A stretch of DNA of 64,000 nucleotides. Source: Onthophagus taurus. Taxonomy: Eukaryota > Arthropoda > Insecta > Coleoptera > Scarabaeidae. Every line of letters begins with the position of its first letter. The stretch's first letter is position 1. The stretch is taken from positions 16,244,001 through 16,308,000 of the forward strand of contig NC_091973.1 in NCBI RefSeq assembly GCF_036711975.1, read 5' to 3'. Shown in pieces: positions 11,140 through 21,420 of the stretch. The notes under the pieces are model-generated. The model did no database searches, was not told where the DNA came from, and saw only the letters and a list, made by a program, of their open reading frames with translations. The translations under genes and the position numbers were made by a program.

Positions 11140-11460
11140 TTCTCCATATAGAACTCTCCATTTCCTCTTCCAACCTCCTCAGCAGTATCTTTGCATAAAT
11201 TTTGAAAGTTGTGTCCAACAGGGTGATCGCTCTATAATTGCTCACCACCCTGTTACTCTCCTTTTTATACAGTGGGCATATTATCCCCATCCTCCACCTG
11301 TCCGGAAACCTCTCCCCCCATCCATACGTCGTTTATTACCTTCCATAGCTTCTTCTTCACGTTAGCACCGATTTGCCAGTTTAAATAAACTATTTTTCCT
11401 CGTATATACAACCCCAGGGTAATTTAATCTTCTTCACTGTCTCCGTCGCCTCCAACCATG
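11072..11460 (-). pseudogene. LINE reverse-transcriptase fragment
   Basis: Minus-strand frame with GIICPLYKKE..SNYRAITLLDTTFKIYAKILLRRL, the N-terminal finger region of a LINE RT (NYR..TLL..). The flanking sequence to about 11460 continues the same gene in other frames. It joins the Penelope fragment at its left edge. No catalytic motif remains. Confidence 0.65.
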
Positions 11461-11608
11461 CCTCAATCAAAATTGGAGTAGAATAATTTGATACATAGAT
11501 AATTTTAATTATGTTTCCAAATAATAATTTTTGTTTTGTTGGTTCGGTTTTTAAAATTTCTATTTAGAAATTTTAATGTATAATACAAACGCATTCTTGC
11601 GAATAATC
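11461..11608. other. No gene seen
   Basis: Short AT-rich spacer. Confidence 0.4.
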
Positions 11609-13200
11609 TTATAACATAATTTGTAACAAGGTTTTTTTCAATAAATACCCGCTAACAAATGTCGTGGTATTTTCCGTGATAACATCGGACTGATAAGTTG
11701 TTTTAATGATTATCTTGTCTGGTGCTGCATTGGATAATGAGTCATCGTTAATTTGCTTTGACAGGTCAGAAATTGCCAAAAAAATTTGGTCACCATATGC
11801 CTCACAATTTTCGGTGCCGGAATGCATAACGTCAATACACAGCAACTTTTTAAATAAGCTTTTAAATTGAATAGGCGTAGGATTTACACTATTACCATGT
11901 TGCCTCATGGCACCGAAAAAGTTCTCTAGACAGTCCTGGTTAAAACGCCTAGTATAAACCTTTGGTAATTTCAATTCTGTCCACATTAAAAGTAGAGCGG
12001 ATATTGTTATAGAATATAAGTAAGTATAACTATATTTACCCTCCAGCATTTGAAACATTTTACTTGATTTGTGCAGTCTTTTTCATTTTTCTCAACTGCC
12101 TTCATTTCCGAAAATAATTTGACGCATTCAGTTAAATGCACAATAAAAGGGCGTTTAAATTTTTTGTCATTATCGTAGTTTGAATTGCATATGTCAAATA
12201 ATTTGTCCATTTTTTTCAATCAATTCTGTTGTACCACACGCAGAGGCAGGAAGTTGACCAAAACGTAAGTAAACATTCATGGCTGCTGCAACTGTATCGC
12301 TGAATACCTGGGTAGCAAGTTTAACTTTCATTTTGGTAAATGCAATTGGCTCTATATGCATGTCAGACAATTTTGGCGCTGCTCTGGTTTGATATTTTAT
12401 GTCTTCATTATAAAAATTTTTAATATCGTTCCATGAAGCGGTTTTATCGCCAAAGACAAAATTATATTTTATTAATTATTTCTCACGGATTTTATTAGAT
12501 GAGGCGTGTCAAAAGGTGTGACATCTGTATATTGTTGCTTCCCATGTCGGTTATTAAAGCAGCTATTGTAAGTTTAGTTTGTCGAGCCTTTGAATACAAC
12601 ATATAAGAATATCCTTCAGCTTAATTCCTGGATAATTCGTTTGGCTCCATAAAAACATTAATGGTTGCTTCCAGTTGTCGGTGATCCCTCTTGCCATGAT
12701 CACGGTGGCATTTAAAGCGGGTGCAAATGTTTTATTGGCACCATCATCTTCGAAACCAATAACTTTGTCTGCACCAAGATCATAATAACGATGTCCTTTG
12801 ATTGATATTCTATCTACACATAGAACGCATCGCCTTTCATTCTGCTTTAAATTTCCATTTTATATTGTAAACAGTCAAAAACTACACAATTCATTCCTGG
12901 TTTTATATTTATGTGTTGAATGTATTTTCGTAGTGTTCTGGGTGTTGGTAAACAAAATAGACCGCATAATAAATTTTTGTATAGTTTTGGCCCCATAAAA
13001 TACATTTTTCAACAATGCTTTTTATATTCTTCAGAATATCTTCGACCAATTGGCATCGTTTGGTTAAGTGAATTTGCAAAATGTATGTTAACTGTTGATA
13101 CTGTTGTAACGATATATTGCTTAGTTTTTCTTGTTTTAATTTCTCTAGCTGTATATGTTATTTTGTTACTGAATTTTCCAGACGCTTAACTTCCGATTTG
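11609..13200 (-). pseudogene. P-element-type transposase, copy 1 (decayed)
   Basis: On the minus strand, pieces of a P-element transposase lie in the correct order. They are a RRYSEEYK...FLPTPRTLR-like region near 13080-12880; a catalytic-domain block around 12830-12640 (CVLCVDRISIKG, VIGFEDDG, VIMARGITDNWKQP); and the C-terminal block at 12058-11609 with RFNQDCLENFFGAMRQHG and NPTPIQFKSLFKKL. The last block is a hallmark of P-element transposases. Multiple stops and frameshifts break the frame. No THAP DNA-binding domain is visible. Confidence 0.8.
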
Positions 13201-13269
13201 AATGTCTTTATCTGTTCCCTTTTCTATTGCTATCTTTTCCTGAGCAGTAACTTCTGGCAAATCGGCTAA

Positions 13270-14100
13270 AACAAATTGTCGTTGATCATCAACATCAGCT
13301 GCTGTTCGATTAACGCCGCTTCAATATTCTTGCAACTGATTTCGACATGTACAAAATCAGAATCGGTGAAAACGTTTGAATGATATGGGAATATACCCGT
13401 AACCAGATTTTATATTAGAAGGAGTGAGTGCAAGATCCAATGCTTGTCGAACGAGGCCGGGTGTATGACGGACTGCAAATGTCTTGATATCATGATTGAC
13501 TTTCCACGCATTGTACTGTTGCTCGTAGTACCCCTTCACCGGTTTGTAAACTGATACATCCAAAGGTTGCATGCGGTAGCTGCAGTGAGGTGGAAATGAA
13601 AGAATAGTAACACCACACCGTTCTTCAATTCGTCAATGGCTTCAACTGAAAGATGCGACGAATGATTATCAAGCAGGAGAAGAGTTGGTGAAGAATTTTT
13701 GATGACTTGGTGTGATGAATGAAATGCTTCATAAATTTTAAAAATTCAGTCTGCGTCATCCAACCAGATCCATTACCAAATCCAAGCGCACCATGTGTAG
13801 CATCATCCATGATACTCTGGGGCATTCTGACTTTATTGAACAAAAAGAAAGGTGTCATCGAGTTCCCGCTAACACTGACAGCCAAAGCCATGGTGATCAT
13901 GCTACCACGCCCAGCAGGGTAATTTTGCCAACACGTCTGCTTCCTTTCAACGAAATAACCATTGAATTATTGTTTGGAACTGTAGAGAATCCTGTCTCAT
14001 CCATGTTCCAAATAGAGCCAGGTTCATATTTAATGGCCGTCAACACTGGACCGTTCCGGCACCGGCCACCACCGTACCACAGAATAACCAGAAAGGACAG
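13270..14100 (-). pseudogene. pogo/Tigger-like DDE transposase remnant
   Basis: Two minus-strand frames (13900-13625 and 13572-13357) encode parts of a DDE_1-type transposase. They include VSVSGNSMTPFFLF, GSGWMTQTEFLKFM, the LLLDNHSSH-like region seen out of frame near 13670, and MQPLDVSVYKPVKGYY. This order is typical of pogo/Tigger/Jerky-type catalytic domains. Frameshifts separate the parts and the N-terminal helix-turn-helix domain is missing. Confidence 0.7.
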
Positions 14101-14464
14101 CGACGGCGGTCTCTTTCATGTTCAAGGGTTCGAATTGAGTGACCGACTGACCTACTTACAATGCGTCCGCCATCTTATAATTTGGAAAGACAAGCGAATT
14201 TCATAACACGTTTATTTTTCCTGAAATAATTTGCTAAGTAATATATTTACGGAGATGTCATAAAGGAAAACAAACTAATAAATAAAAATGAATAAGATAT
14301 ACTTCAAATTTATATATTTTTTAAAATACTTAATTTTAATAATTCATTACTTTTATTTTTAAAATTTCTGTTTTGGAATTTTAAAGTGTAAAACAACCTT
14401 AACCTAATGAACAATTTTAAAAGAAATAATTTAGGAAAATTTTCACTTCATTTAAAAATAAATG
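14101..14464. other. No gene seen
   Basis: The left part is moderately GC-rich and unassigned; the right part is AT-rich and lies just past the stop of the P-element copy 2 transposase. No terminal repeats recognised. Confidence 0.4.
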
Positions 14465-16086
14465 TCAAATACCATTTTTAGGTAGCGCAGTTGGATACAT
14501 GTCATAAAACTTATTTTCTAACTTAAAAATATAATTTAAAAATTGATGGTTGGGTGCAATTAACATTCCATACGTATCAACTGTTGAAAATGCCTTAAAG
14601 TAGGTGAAGAATTTGTCTGCCTCTAATGTGGTATCATCAAACAATTGCTGACATGTATGGCAATCATGCAATTTCAATATTTTTTTTGCCAAATAGCCAC
14701 CTACATAGGTGAATGCATTTTGTTGTGGTAACGTTTGCGTTCTATAATCACAATCAATAGTATCCTGGATGTTTGGTGTGGTTTTTTGTGATGATGATTC
14801 GCTACTATCAAGAACCGCAATATTGATATCTTTAATTTTTACCAAGGAAGTAGCAAAATCATCAGCGCAGTTTTCATTGCCTCCATGAAAATAGCTTTTG
14901 TAAAATAATTTTCGGAAAGCGCGCTCGAATTGAATAGGAGTTGGATTCACCGAATTACCTCCTTGTGTTCGTATACGGCCAAAAAAATTCTCCAAGCAGT
15001 CTTGGTTGATGAATCTTGTTTTAATGTAGCTGTGTTCGTTATCTTTTATTAAGCTCCATAGTTTTTGTGTTCCATTAATGGTAACCAACCAACACCTTAA
15101 AAATTTCATGGAGTTGGTGACATCGTTACCATTTCTACTTATGACTTTTATTTTTTCTAATAATGTTTTAATATCGTTAAGAAATTCATCCTCAGTGCCA
15201 TCATATTTCTTACAATTTAAAATGTCAAAGTTTGTTAAAATTTTCTAAAATCTGAATTGTGGCAGTGCAGTCACTTGACATGGCGTTCAATGAGACATAC
15301 ACCTCCAACCCACCGGCTACTGTATGGCTTATTACCTGAGCCGCCAATTTAACTTTCATCTTTTGAAAATTAGTAGGGTATAATTAACGCATATTTCAAT
15401 TTGTTGACATATAAAATGTGCGGTTGTCGATGTTATAAAAAAATACCCTAAAGGAAGCTTCCAATTATCATACAGACCTCTTATCCTCTTATCACGTTGG
15501 CGTTGCGTGCTGACTGATGTTCCCTTTTACCATTTCCCAAGTCTACTAAACCAACAACTTCATCTCTACCAATATGGTAAAATAAATTTTCCTTAAGGGA
15601 CATTTCATCTATACATAGTATACAATCTTTGTTTAAATCTCCCATGGATGCTACCTTCACTTCTAACGCTTTATAAAGTTCCGCATTACTAAGACCTGGC
15701 ACAAACTTTAATTGTTCTGTAAATCGTCTCAAACTTCTTGTTGATGGCAAACAAAATATTGTTTGTGGGTATTTATAACAGCGCGGCCCCAAAAAGTACA
15801 GCTGCATACTAAATTCTTTGTATGCATTTGTGTACCTTCTCCCTTTTGACGTCACATTTGACAATCTTGCCTGCATTTTAACAAATTTCGCCAGATGTAT
15901 AGGTAAGAATTTGTCGCAAGACTTATCAAAATCTTCTATACTATATGAAGACTTTTCGATAATTGTGTCCGAAAGTAATTTCCTAACTTTAACATTTTCC
16001 TTCCGTAAATTTTTGACTGATTTTCTCAACTTTCTTTTCCGTGGTGTTTCAGAAGAAAGTGATTTTGGTGTTTGTGTACATGTTAC
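14465..16086 (-). pseudogene. P-element-type transposase, copy 2
   Basis: Minus-strand coding blocks in order: 16086-15481 starts after an AG splice acceptor-like site and includes RKSVKNLRKENVKVRKLL (coiled coil), FLPSTRSLRRF and the catalytic-region CILCIDEMSLKENLFYH. Near 15360-15240 comes a decayed block (KVKLAAQVISHTVAGGLEVYV). At 15225-14465 is the C-terminal block with FINQDCLENFFGRIRTQGGNSVNPTPIQF and YVGGYLAKKIL. This is a better preserved relative of copy 1, with which it shares the LENFF and NPTPIQF signatures. A broken centre makes it a probable pseudogene; introns could explain some of the gaps. Confidence 0.75.
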
Positions 16087-16181
16087 TACAAAGAAAATAA
16101 TAAAAATGTTTATACAAACATAGCAAATCCATCGTAATTAAAAAAGTATCAATCTGTTTTATATGTATAGAAAGTAGTACC

Positions 16182-16490
16182 TTATGTTGTAGAGCTGGAG
16201 GTGGATGCAAGCGACAAAGCTGGGCTGTCTTCTAATTCTTGTGGAGACACTACAACAAAATTAATGTCATTACTATATTAACTACAAAGTTTAAATATTT
16301 TACCTGTAGGCTCTGGATCGATTTCAATAAATAGAGGACACTGTAAAATAAAAGAAAAAAATTTGTACGTATAATAAATTACACTAAAAGAACAAAATAT
16401 TCTACCGTATTTAATTGGTAATTGAAAGCCACATTCTTCATCTTTGTTATGAACATCACCAAATATATTTGGCTCTACAAATAAATTAAT
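16182..16490 (-). other. Exon-like blocks upstream of P-element copy 2
   Basis: Three short minus-strand segments (about 16487-16411, 16341-16305, 16248-16182) are each bounded by an AG preceded by a T-rich tract and by a GT donor-like site. They sit between the repeat ORF and the transposase block, as expected for small exons of a spliced P-element transposase. I could not find a frame combination free of stops through all of them, so the splice model is unproven. Confidence 0.35.
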
Positions 16491-16577
16491 AGTAACATTA
16501 TTGTTGTAGATAATAAAAAAGAGACTATAGATGATTTAGAACAATTTTGGACAAGTCTACATATTTTACTTTAATGT

Positions 16578-17201
16578 CTATGTTAACGGCAAGATTCTTG
16601 AAAATGTACCTGAGATAGAGTTTGTTTCTTGATACGATTTCTTGATACCTTGTGACGTAGAAGGTATAACTTGAATATCTAAAACATTTCTGATAAATAA
16701 AATTTTCTCTAAAACAGTAGACTTCGTATAATTACCACTTATTATCTTAATTTTATTGTCAGATTGTTCACTTGATTGTTGGGACTTCTGTTGGGAATTA
16801 AATTCTGTTGGAATAACTGTGGACAACAACCTGTTTGTGTGTGGACCTTCAATGTCTAAAATAGTTCTAATTAATAAAATTCTGTTTAAAAGAGTAGAGT
16901 TCGTATAATTACCACTTATTACGTCAATTTTATTGTCAGATTGTTCACATGATTGCTGGGACTTCTGTTGAGAATTAAATTCTGTTGGAATAACTGTGGA
17001 CAACAACCTCTGTGTGTGTGGACCTTCAATATCTAAAATAGTTCTAATTAATAATATTCTGTTTAAAAGAGTAGAGTTTGTATAATTACCACTTATTATC
17101 TCAATTTTATTGTCAGATTGGTCACTTGGTTGTTGGATGACATTAAATTCTGTTGGAAATGCTGTGGGCAACAACCTCTTTGTGTGTGGACCACTATACA
17201 T
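16578..17201 (-). CDS. Protein segment with three 59-residue tandem repeats
   Basis: A 207-codon minus-strand frame contains three tandem copies of a unit of about 59 residues (177 bp). Each begins GPHT.RLL.T..PTEFN, continues through EQSDNKI and ISGNYT.ST, and closes with LIRTILDIE or a close variant. The first copy is slightly shorter. A GT donor-like site falls at about 16612, just after the third repeat, in frame with the exon-like blocks that lead to the P-element transposase. It may be the linker between the DNA-binding and catalytic parts of that protein. I do not recognise the repeat as a known domain. Confidence 0.5.
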   Translation of the reverse strand: MYSGPHTKRLLPTAFPTEFNVIQQPSDQSDNKIEIISGNYTNSTLLNRILLIRTILDIEGPHTQRLLSTVIPTEFNSQQKSQQSCEQSDNKIDVISGNYTNSTLLNRILLIRTILDIEGPHTNRLLSTVIPTEFNSQQKSQQSSEQSDNKIKIISGNYTKSTVLEKILFIRNVLDIQVIPSTSQGIKKSYQETNSISGTFSRILPLT

Positions 17202-17264
17202 TTTCTGGGAAATTTTTATAGCGGTACCTTTTGTAGGTGCGCTGGAGTTTTTCGTCGATTACAT

Positions 17265-17520
17265 TACTCGCATTTATTACAATAATTCTTTATATCGCGG
17301 TTCATGTTAGGCCAATAAAATCTATCATGCATAGCTGCCATCGTTTTTGTGTGACCACCGTGGCCGGCATACGGTAAGTCATGATAATCTCAAATTGCAC
17401 GTTTAACAAAAGAATTTGATAAAACCAGTAAATCACGATTGTTATACATTTTGTATAATACATTTTCACGCATCACATTATTAGTTTCTCATTATTGTTT
17501 ATTTTCGTTATTATTTGGTT
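17265..17520 (-). pseudogene. Gypsy integrase zinc-binding fragment
   Basis: The minus strand near 17370-17265 encodes AGHGGHTKTMAAMHDRFYWP followed by DIKNYCNKC, the HHCC zinc-binding region of a Gypsy-type integrase. It is a lone fragment with no RT or LTR around it. Confidence 0.65.
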
Positions 17521-18133
17521 TTGGTTCGTTCCATTGCTTGAGGGTGGGGGCGAACCAGTTCTTGTTTTTTTTTTGAGAAGTCGGTCTCAATTTTTGGAGA
17601 CAGAGTGATTTAATTTTCGGTCCATACCATACCCATGAATAAAATTTAAATTACCGTGTGTCGTTAAGATAAGTGAGAACTGTGTATTAAAACCGATCGA
17701 AGGGGAAAGTGAAAACAAATTGTGCGACTTGAAGAAAGGCTGTCCCGATTAACCAGAAGTCTAGCTAGTGAAGAAAAGAACATTTAATAGCGTAGTTAAT
17801 CAATGGTCGGTAAGTGAACCAGCCCTGTCCTCTAAAAAATCGTATTGAATGTTACTGCACATAACAATACATTTTCTTCATCTACATATTAATTCAAATT
17901 TTCTATCTCTCCGTAATTTTGATTTTTGATTGTTTTTAAAATTCCCATTTGTTCTTCAAATCGCCATTCTTTTATTGGCTTACTCGCTTGTCCCGATTTC
18001 GTCAGTTTATTTTTTTTATTTTTTCGCCACTGATCTCTCAACTGATTCCATCTATTTTTGCAAGTCGACCCTATGCATAGAAAAAGTATTTATTCGAAAA
18101 GGTCTATTTATATATTTTATAAATATTGTAATT
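17521..18133. other. No gene seen
   Basis: AT-rich sequence upstream of the PIF transposase. The plus-strand frame from 17930 that leads into the transposase is hydrophobic and looks like translated intron or spacer, not protein. Confidence 0.4.
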
Positions 18134-18976
18134 TTAAGGTTTTTGGCAACTGGCGATTCTTTCCGCACAATAGGTTTTAGCTACAGACCCGGGCATTCAA
18201 CAGTATGCAATATAGTAAAAGAAGTCTGCGATGCAATAATTCAAAAAACATTGCGTACGTTGATGCCTACACCCACGGAAGATGACTGGAAAAGAATTGC
18301 TAATGAATTTTGGACTATTTGGAATTTCCCCAATTGCTTGGGAGCTCTTGACGGGAAACACGTCGTGATACAAACTCCAACTAATTCCGGCTCTCAATTT
18401 TTTAATTACAAAAAAACCTTTTCGATAGTTCTCCTAGCACTGGTCGATGCGCAATATAATTTTATTACTGTTGATATTGGATCATACGGGAAAAACAGCG
18501 ATGGAGGCATTTTTGCTCACTCAACTTTAGGAAGGGCTTTAGAACAAAATAATTTAAATATCCCTTATCCCGTAGAACTTCCCGGTACCAACCAAAAGGC
18601 AAATTTTGTGATAGTAGGGAATGAAGCTTTTCCTTTAAAACCTAATTTATTAAGACCATATTCTTCTCCTCAACAACGAGACGATACAACAAAGAAAATA
18701 TTTAATTATAGATTATCACGTGCTCGAAGATGCTCCGAAAACGCCTTTGATATTTTAGCTCAAAAATTTCAATTTTATAATAGAAGATTAAAATCTGCAC
18801 CATAATATGCAGATAAAATTGTCTTAACTACATGTTTACTGTATAATTTTATCAAAGACTATCAAATCAATTTCACAGCTATCAACTCTATCTTAGAAAA
18901 TTTGCCACACCAAGGAGGAAATGCAACAGCTTCTGCGTTTCAACTAAGAGACATTTACAATTTAATTCTCCAATAG
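18134..18976 (+). pseudogene. PIF/Harbinger transposase (DDE_Tnp_4/HARBI1 type)
   Basis: The recognisable domain begins at LRFLATGDSF and continues with FSYRPGHSTV, WNFPNCLGALDGKHV (first catalytic Asp), VDIGSYGKNSDGGIF (second Asp) and the RLSRARRCSENAFDIL (third acidic residue) block. This is the standard order for PIF/Harbinger nucleases. An in-frame TAA at 18803-18805 cuts the C-terminus, and the same frame continues to a natural stop at 18974-18976. The N-terminal part is missing or in an unseen exon. Confidence 0.85.
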
Positions 18977-19118
18977 GAGCTGTTGACTGGCAAATGAGTG
19001 CAATTTAAAAAGTTTACCATTATATCAATCCGTAGTTACATTTCATATGTATATACTAACACTCTTGTAATAAGATGATTAGTTAAAGTTATGAAAATAT
19101 TCTTTTTATTTACCCAGT

Positions 19119-19249
19119 GTGACGTTTAGTTCCTTTGAAATAACTGATCAAATCTTGCCTTTATAGTGATTGTCGCTATATTTAGAATTTTCTAGATCAT
19201 AGATGGCCTTATTTTCCCTCTCCAGTTCAATTAACTTCTCGTCATTCAT
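19119..19249 (-). pseudogene. MADF-domain partner gene of the PIF element (fragment)
   Basis: A minus-strand frame from the ATG at 19249 reads MNDEKLIELERENKAIYD and continues through SKYSDNHYKGKI to SVISKELN. This is the start of a MADF (Myb/SANT-like) DNA-binding domain, except that TGA at 19148-19150 replaces the usual Trp. PIF/Harbinger elements carry such a second gene encoding a Myb/MADF-like protein needed for transposition. Only the first part of the domain is present. Confidence 0.6.
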
Positions 19250-19580
19250 ATCTCAATTACACGATAAACAATAACAATAAACACGAAAAATGTAAACGCG
19301 AAACACAATTTTATACTCAGTGCACTTCAATAAAATATTGAACTGAACCGTAACGGTATCCCCACTATCAATAACGTTTCCGTCACGTCTCAGCTTGTCC
19401 GTTAAAAATATGTTTGCATCAATATGGAACGGAACGGAATCGAAACGGTATGTAAATGGAACGGAAGGTGTGCATACGTCCACTCATTTACAGCCTATAA
19501 TATTTTACGTAAACGAAACGGTACCGGTACGGAATGGAGACGGCACGTATAGTGAGAATCAACCTTAACTCTTCCATTTA
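19250..19580. other. Subterminal region of the PIF element
   Basis: Rich in short GGAACGGAA / AACGGTA-like motifs in both orientations, as in subterminal regions bound by transposition proteins. I could not fix a terminal inverted repeat. Confidence 0.35.
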
Positions 19581-19689
19581 GTTTCAACAAACATCGTATA
19601 AACTTCTTGCGTCCTCGTCCTCATAAACAATACAAACTGTATTAACAACATAATTATTACCACAGTAGTATAGTAATGCCAGTTCTGGA

Positions 19690-19810
19690 GGCTCTTGGCT
19701 CCGGCGCGCTGACGTCACAGAGTTGGTGTGCGCATGCGTGTGACGTGGCCCGTGGCGTGACAGGTGGGGTGACGTGATATGTGACGTCATGGAGTGCGCC
19801 ATTTATTGGA
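19690..19810. promoter_or_regulatory. CpG-rich cluster of CRE-like and NRF1-like sites
   Basis: Within about 120 bp lie two full TGACGTCA palindromes or near matches, further TGACGTG half-variants, and GCGCATGCGT, an NRF1/Ewg-type site. The region is much richer in GC than its surroundings. It looks like a CpG-type promoter, although no gene starts beside it that I recognise. Confidence 0.4.
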
Positions 19811-20125
19811 GAGTGTCGGCTGTGTGGGTAATGTAGGTTTCTACTGTCGTGGGGGTGAAGCACCTTCCGGCCCGCGAGTGCATGCAGGCGCCTAGCGGTG
19901 GGGGTGTGGATGGGTTAGATTAAAACGAATTAAGTAAATAACAGTTAAACAATTTTATTTAATGCAATTTAAAATCATTGTTGAGAAAATCGTACAATTT
20001 TCACGCATGGCAAGTGGAAAAAATATACAACTATAACTAATGGTAATAAATATAATTACTGAAGCGGCTATAAGTTGTATCCTATTAATATAACACAATG
20101 AAATATTATTGGTATTGTATAAGAT
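19811..20125. other. No gene seen
   Basis: GC-rich to about 19920, then AT-rich; nothing recognised. Confidence 0.4.
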
Positions 20126-20425
20126 TCATATCCAATTTCCATTTATAACGTCATTATTTTCCAACGTGTACCGTAACTTGAAAGTAATAGTCTCCCTGAA
20201 TGTGGTATTGGGAGGAACAATTTGAAAAACTCTATCATCCCCATAGTCATCATAATCAACGGTGATAGTGTTTGATTTCATCATTTTCAACCATTTTAAC
20301 TCATTATCACTATTAGGTTTACTGGTATAATCACTAATGAAACAATTTGATACGTTTTTAACTTCAGTAGGAAATTTAATTAATAAAACTCCATGTAGTA
20401 CAGCGTAAAATATTGTTGAGTTCAT
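20126..20425 (-). CDS. Hypothetical 99-residue protein
   Basis: Open minus-strand frame starting with ATG at 20425. The protein is mixed acidic, with a hydrophobic N-terminal stretch (YAVLHGVLLIKFP) and a C-terminal beta-rich stretch (FRETITFKLRYTLE). It lies downstream of the polymerase relic on the same strand, so it may be an accessory gene of that decayed virus-like copy. No similarity to other frames in the window was noticed, and it could be spurious. Confidence 0.3.
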   Translation of the reverse strand: MNSTIFYAVLHGVLLIKFPTEVKNVSNCFISDYTSKPNSDNELKWLKMMKSNTITVDYDDYGDDRVFQIVPPNTTFRETITFKLRYTLENNDVINGNWI

Positions 20426-20689
20426 AGTTGTGGTGTATGTGTGTACGCGACAGCAACAGCGACTGGTTGGATTTGAATTAAAACTTAAATTAAAATTATG
20501 AAAATAACGTCGTGAAATTTTATATATATTTTATCACTATGAAAACCACAAAGCTTTACAGAGATAAAAACCACAAAGCAATATAGATAACATAAATAAA
20601 CACTTATTTATTAATAATAATATATATTATCGGAATCAATCCATGGCTTAGAGTGATAAGGTGGGATTGCGTTTTCGGGGGAAAAGGTA
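20426..20689. other. No gene seen
   Basis: AT-rich spacer between the hypothetical frame and the polymerase relic. Confidence 0.4.
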
Positions 20690-21420
20690 CATCGTTGTGT
20701 AGTACATGTAAATTTTTGCAATATTCAACATCCACATCTAAATATAGCCAAAATCAGAGCAATCGGATACATCATTAAAATTGAAATTTTGAATTTGGTT
20801 TTAATTTAGCCACGTAAACTCACCAACAGGCATAGGTTGCGACTTCACCCACCGATACAAATTGTTAGCAATACATTAAAAAATTTGGGGGTAAATTTGT
20901 ATCAAAATTTTCCATAAATTTATTATTAGCTGCGGCATAGCGTAATGAGCATTGAGAAATACCACCACGAATACCTTTTTTGATGAAGTGAACTTGATCT
21001 ACATCCGTTAGTAATTCCAATTTAATTTTTGTAAATTTCAACATTGAATCCCACGAAGACTAGGAGCGGTATAATAATTCGCGGGATCCAAACCGTATGT
21101 TTTAAAACAACTCGACGAAATTTTTCGAAAACATCACCAAGTAATAGGACATCCGACTGGTCCGAATAGTTTTTTAGAGTTCGACACATAAATGTTTCCC
21201 ACACAGTTTGCACGTGCTAATATTGTTCATCGGTTATACCTTCTAAAGTGAGTTTATTAAAAAACACGTCTTTACAGGGTAGAACTGTATCATTAAGCAT
21301 ATCGAAAGAATCCATGTAATTATATGGAAACATTCCTTTTTAGTTAATAATTTAAATTGATCGGTGTGCGAGAAAAATTTACGCACATTTTTAAAATCAT
21401 AATCATCGAGGGTACTGACT
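20690..21420 (-). pseudogene. Relic of a Polinton/adintovirus-type DNA polymerase B
   Basis: The minus strand aligns along its length with element-2 polymerase (about 56050-56950). It includes an HTDQFKLLTKK block matching RHEQFKLLTRK, the SDQSDVLLLGDVFEKFR block matching the element-2 TDVLLLADIFEKFR, and the region before the DxNNLYG motif. It has many frameshifts. Unlike element 2 it lacks the 185-bp duplication at 56204-56388, so it shows the ancestral junction. Its right edge fuses directly to a LINE RT at about 21420. Confidence 0.8.

Noticed and set aside
17930-18133. Hydrophobic N-terminal extension of the PIF transposase frame
   Set aside because: It does not match PIF transposases and looks like intron or spacer read in frame.
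19584-19863. Overlapping His/Pro/Ser-rich minus-strand frames in the CRE-rich island
   Set aside because: Low-complexity translation of GC-rich repeats; no domain or promoter-ATG arrangement supports them.
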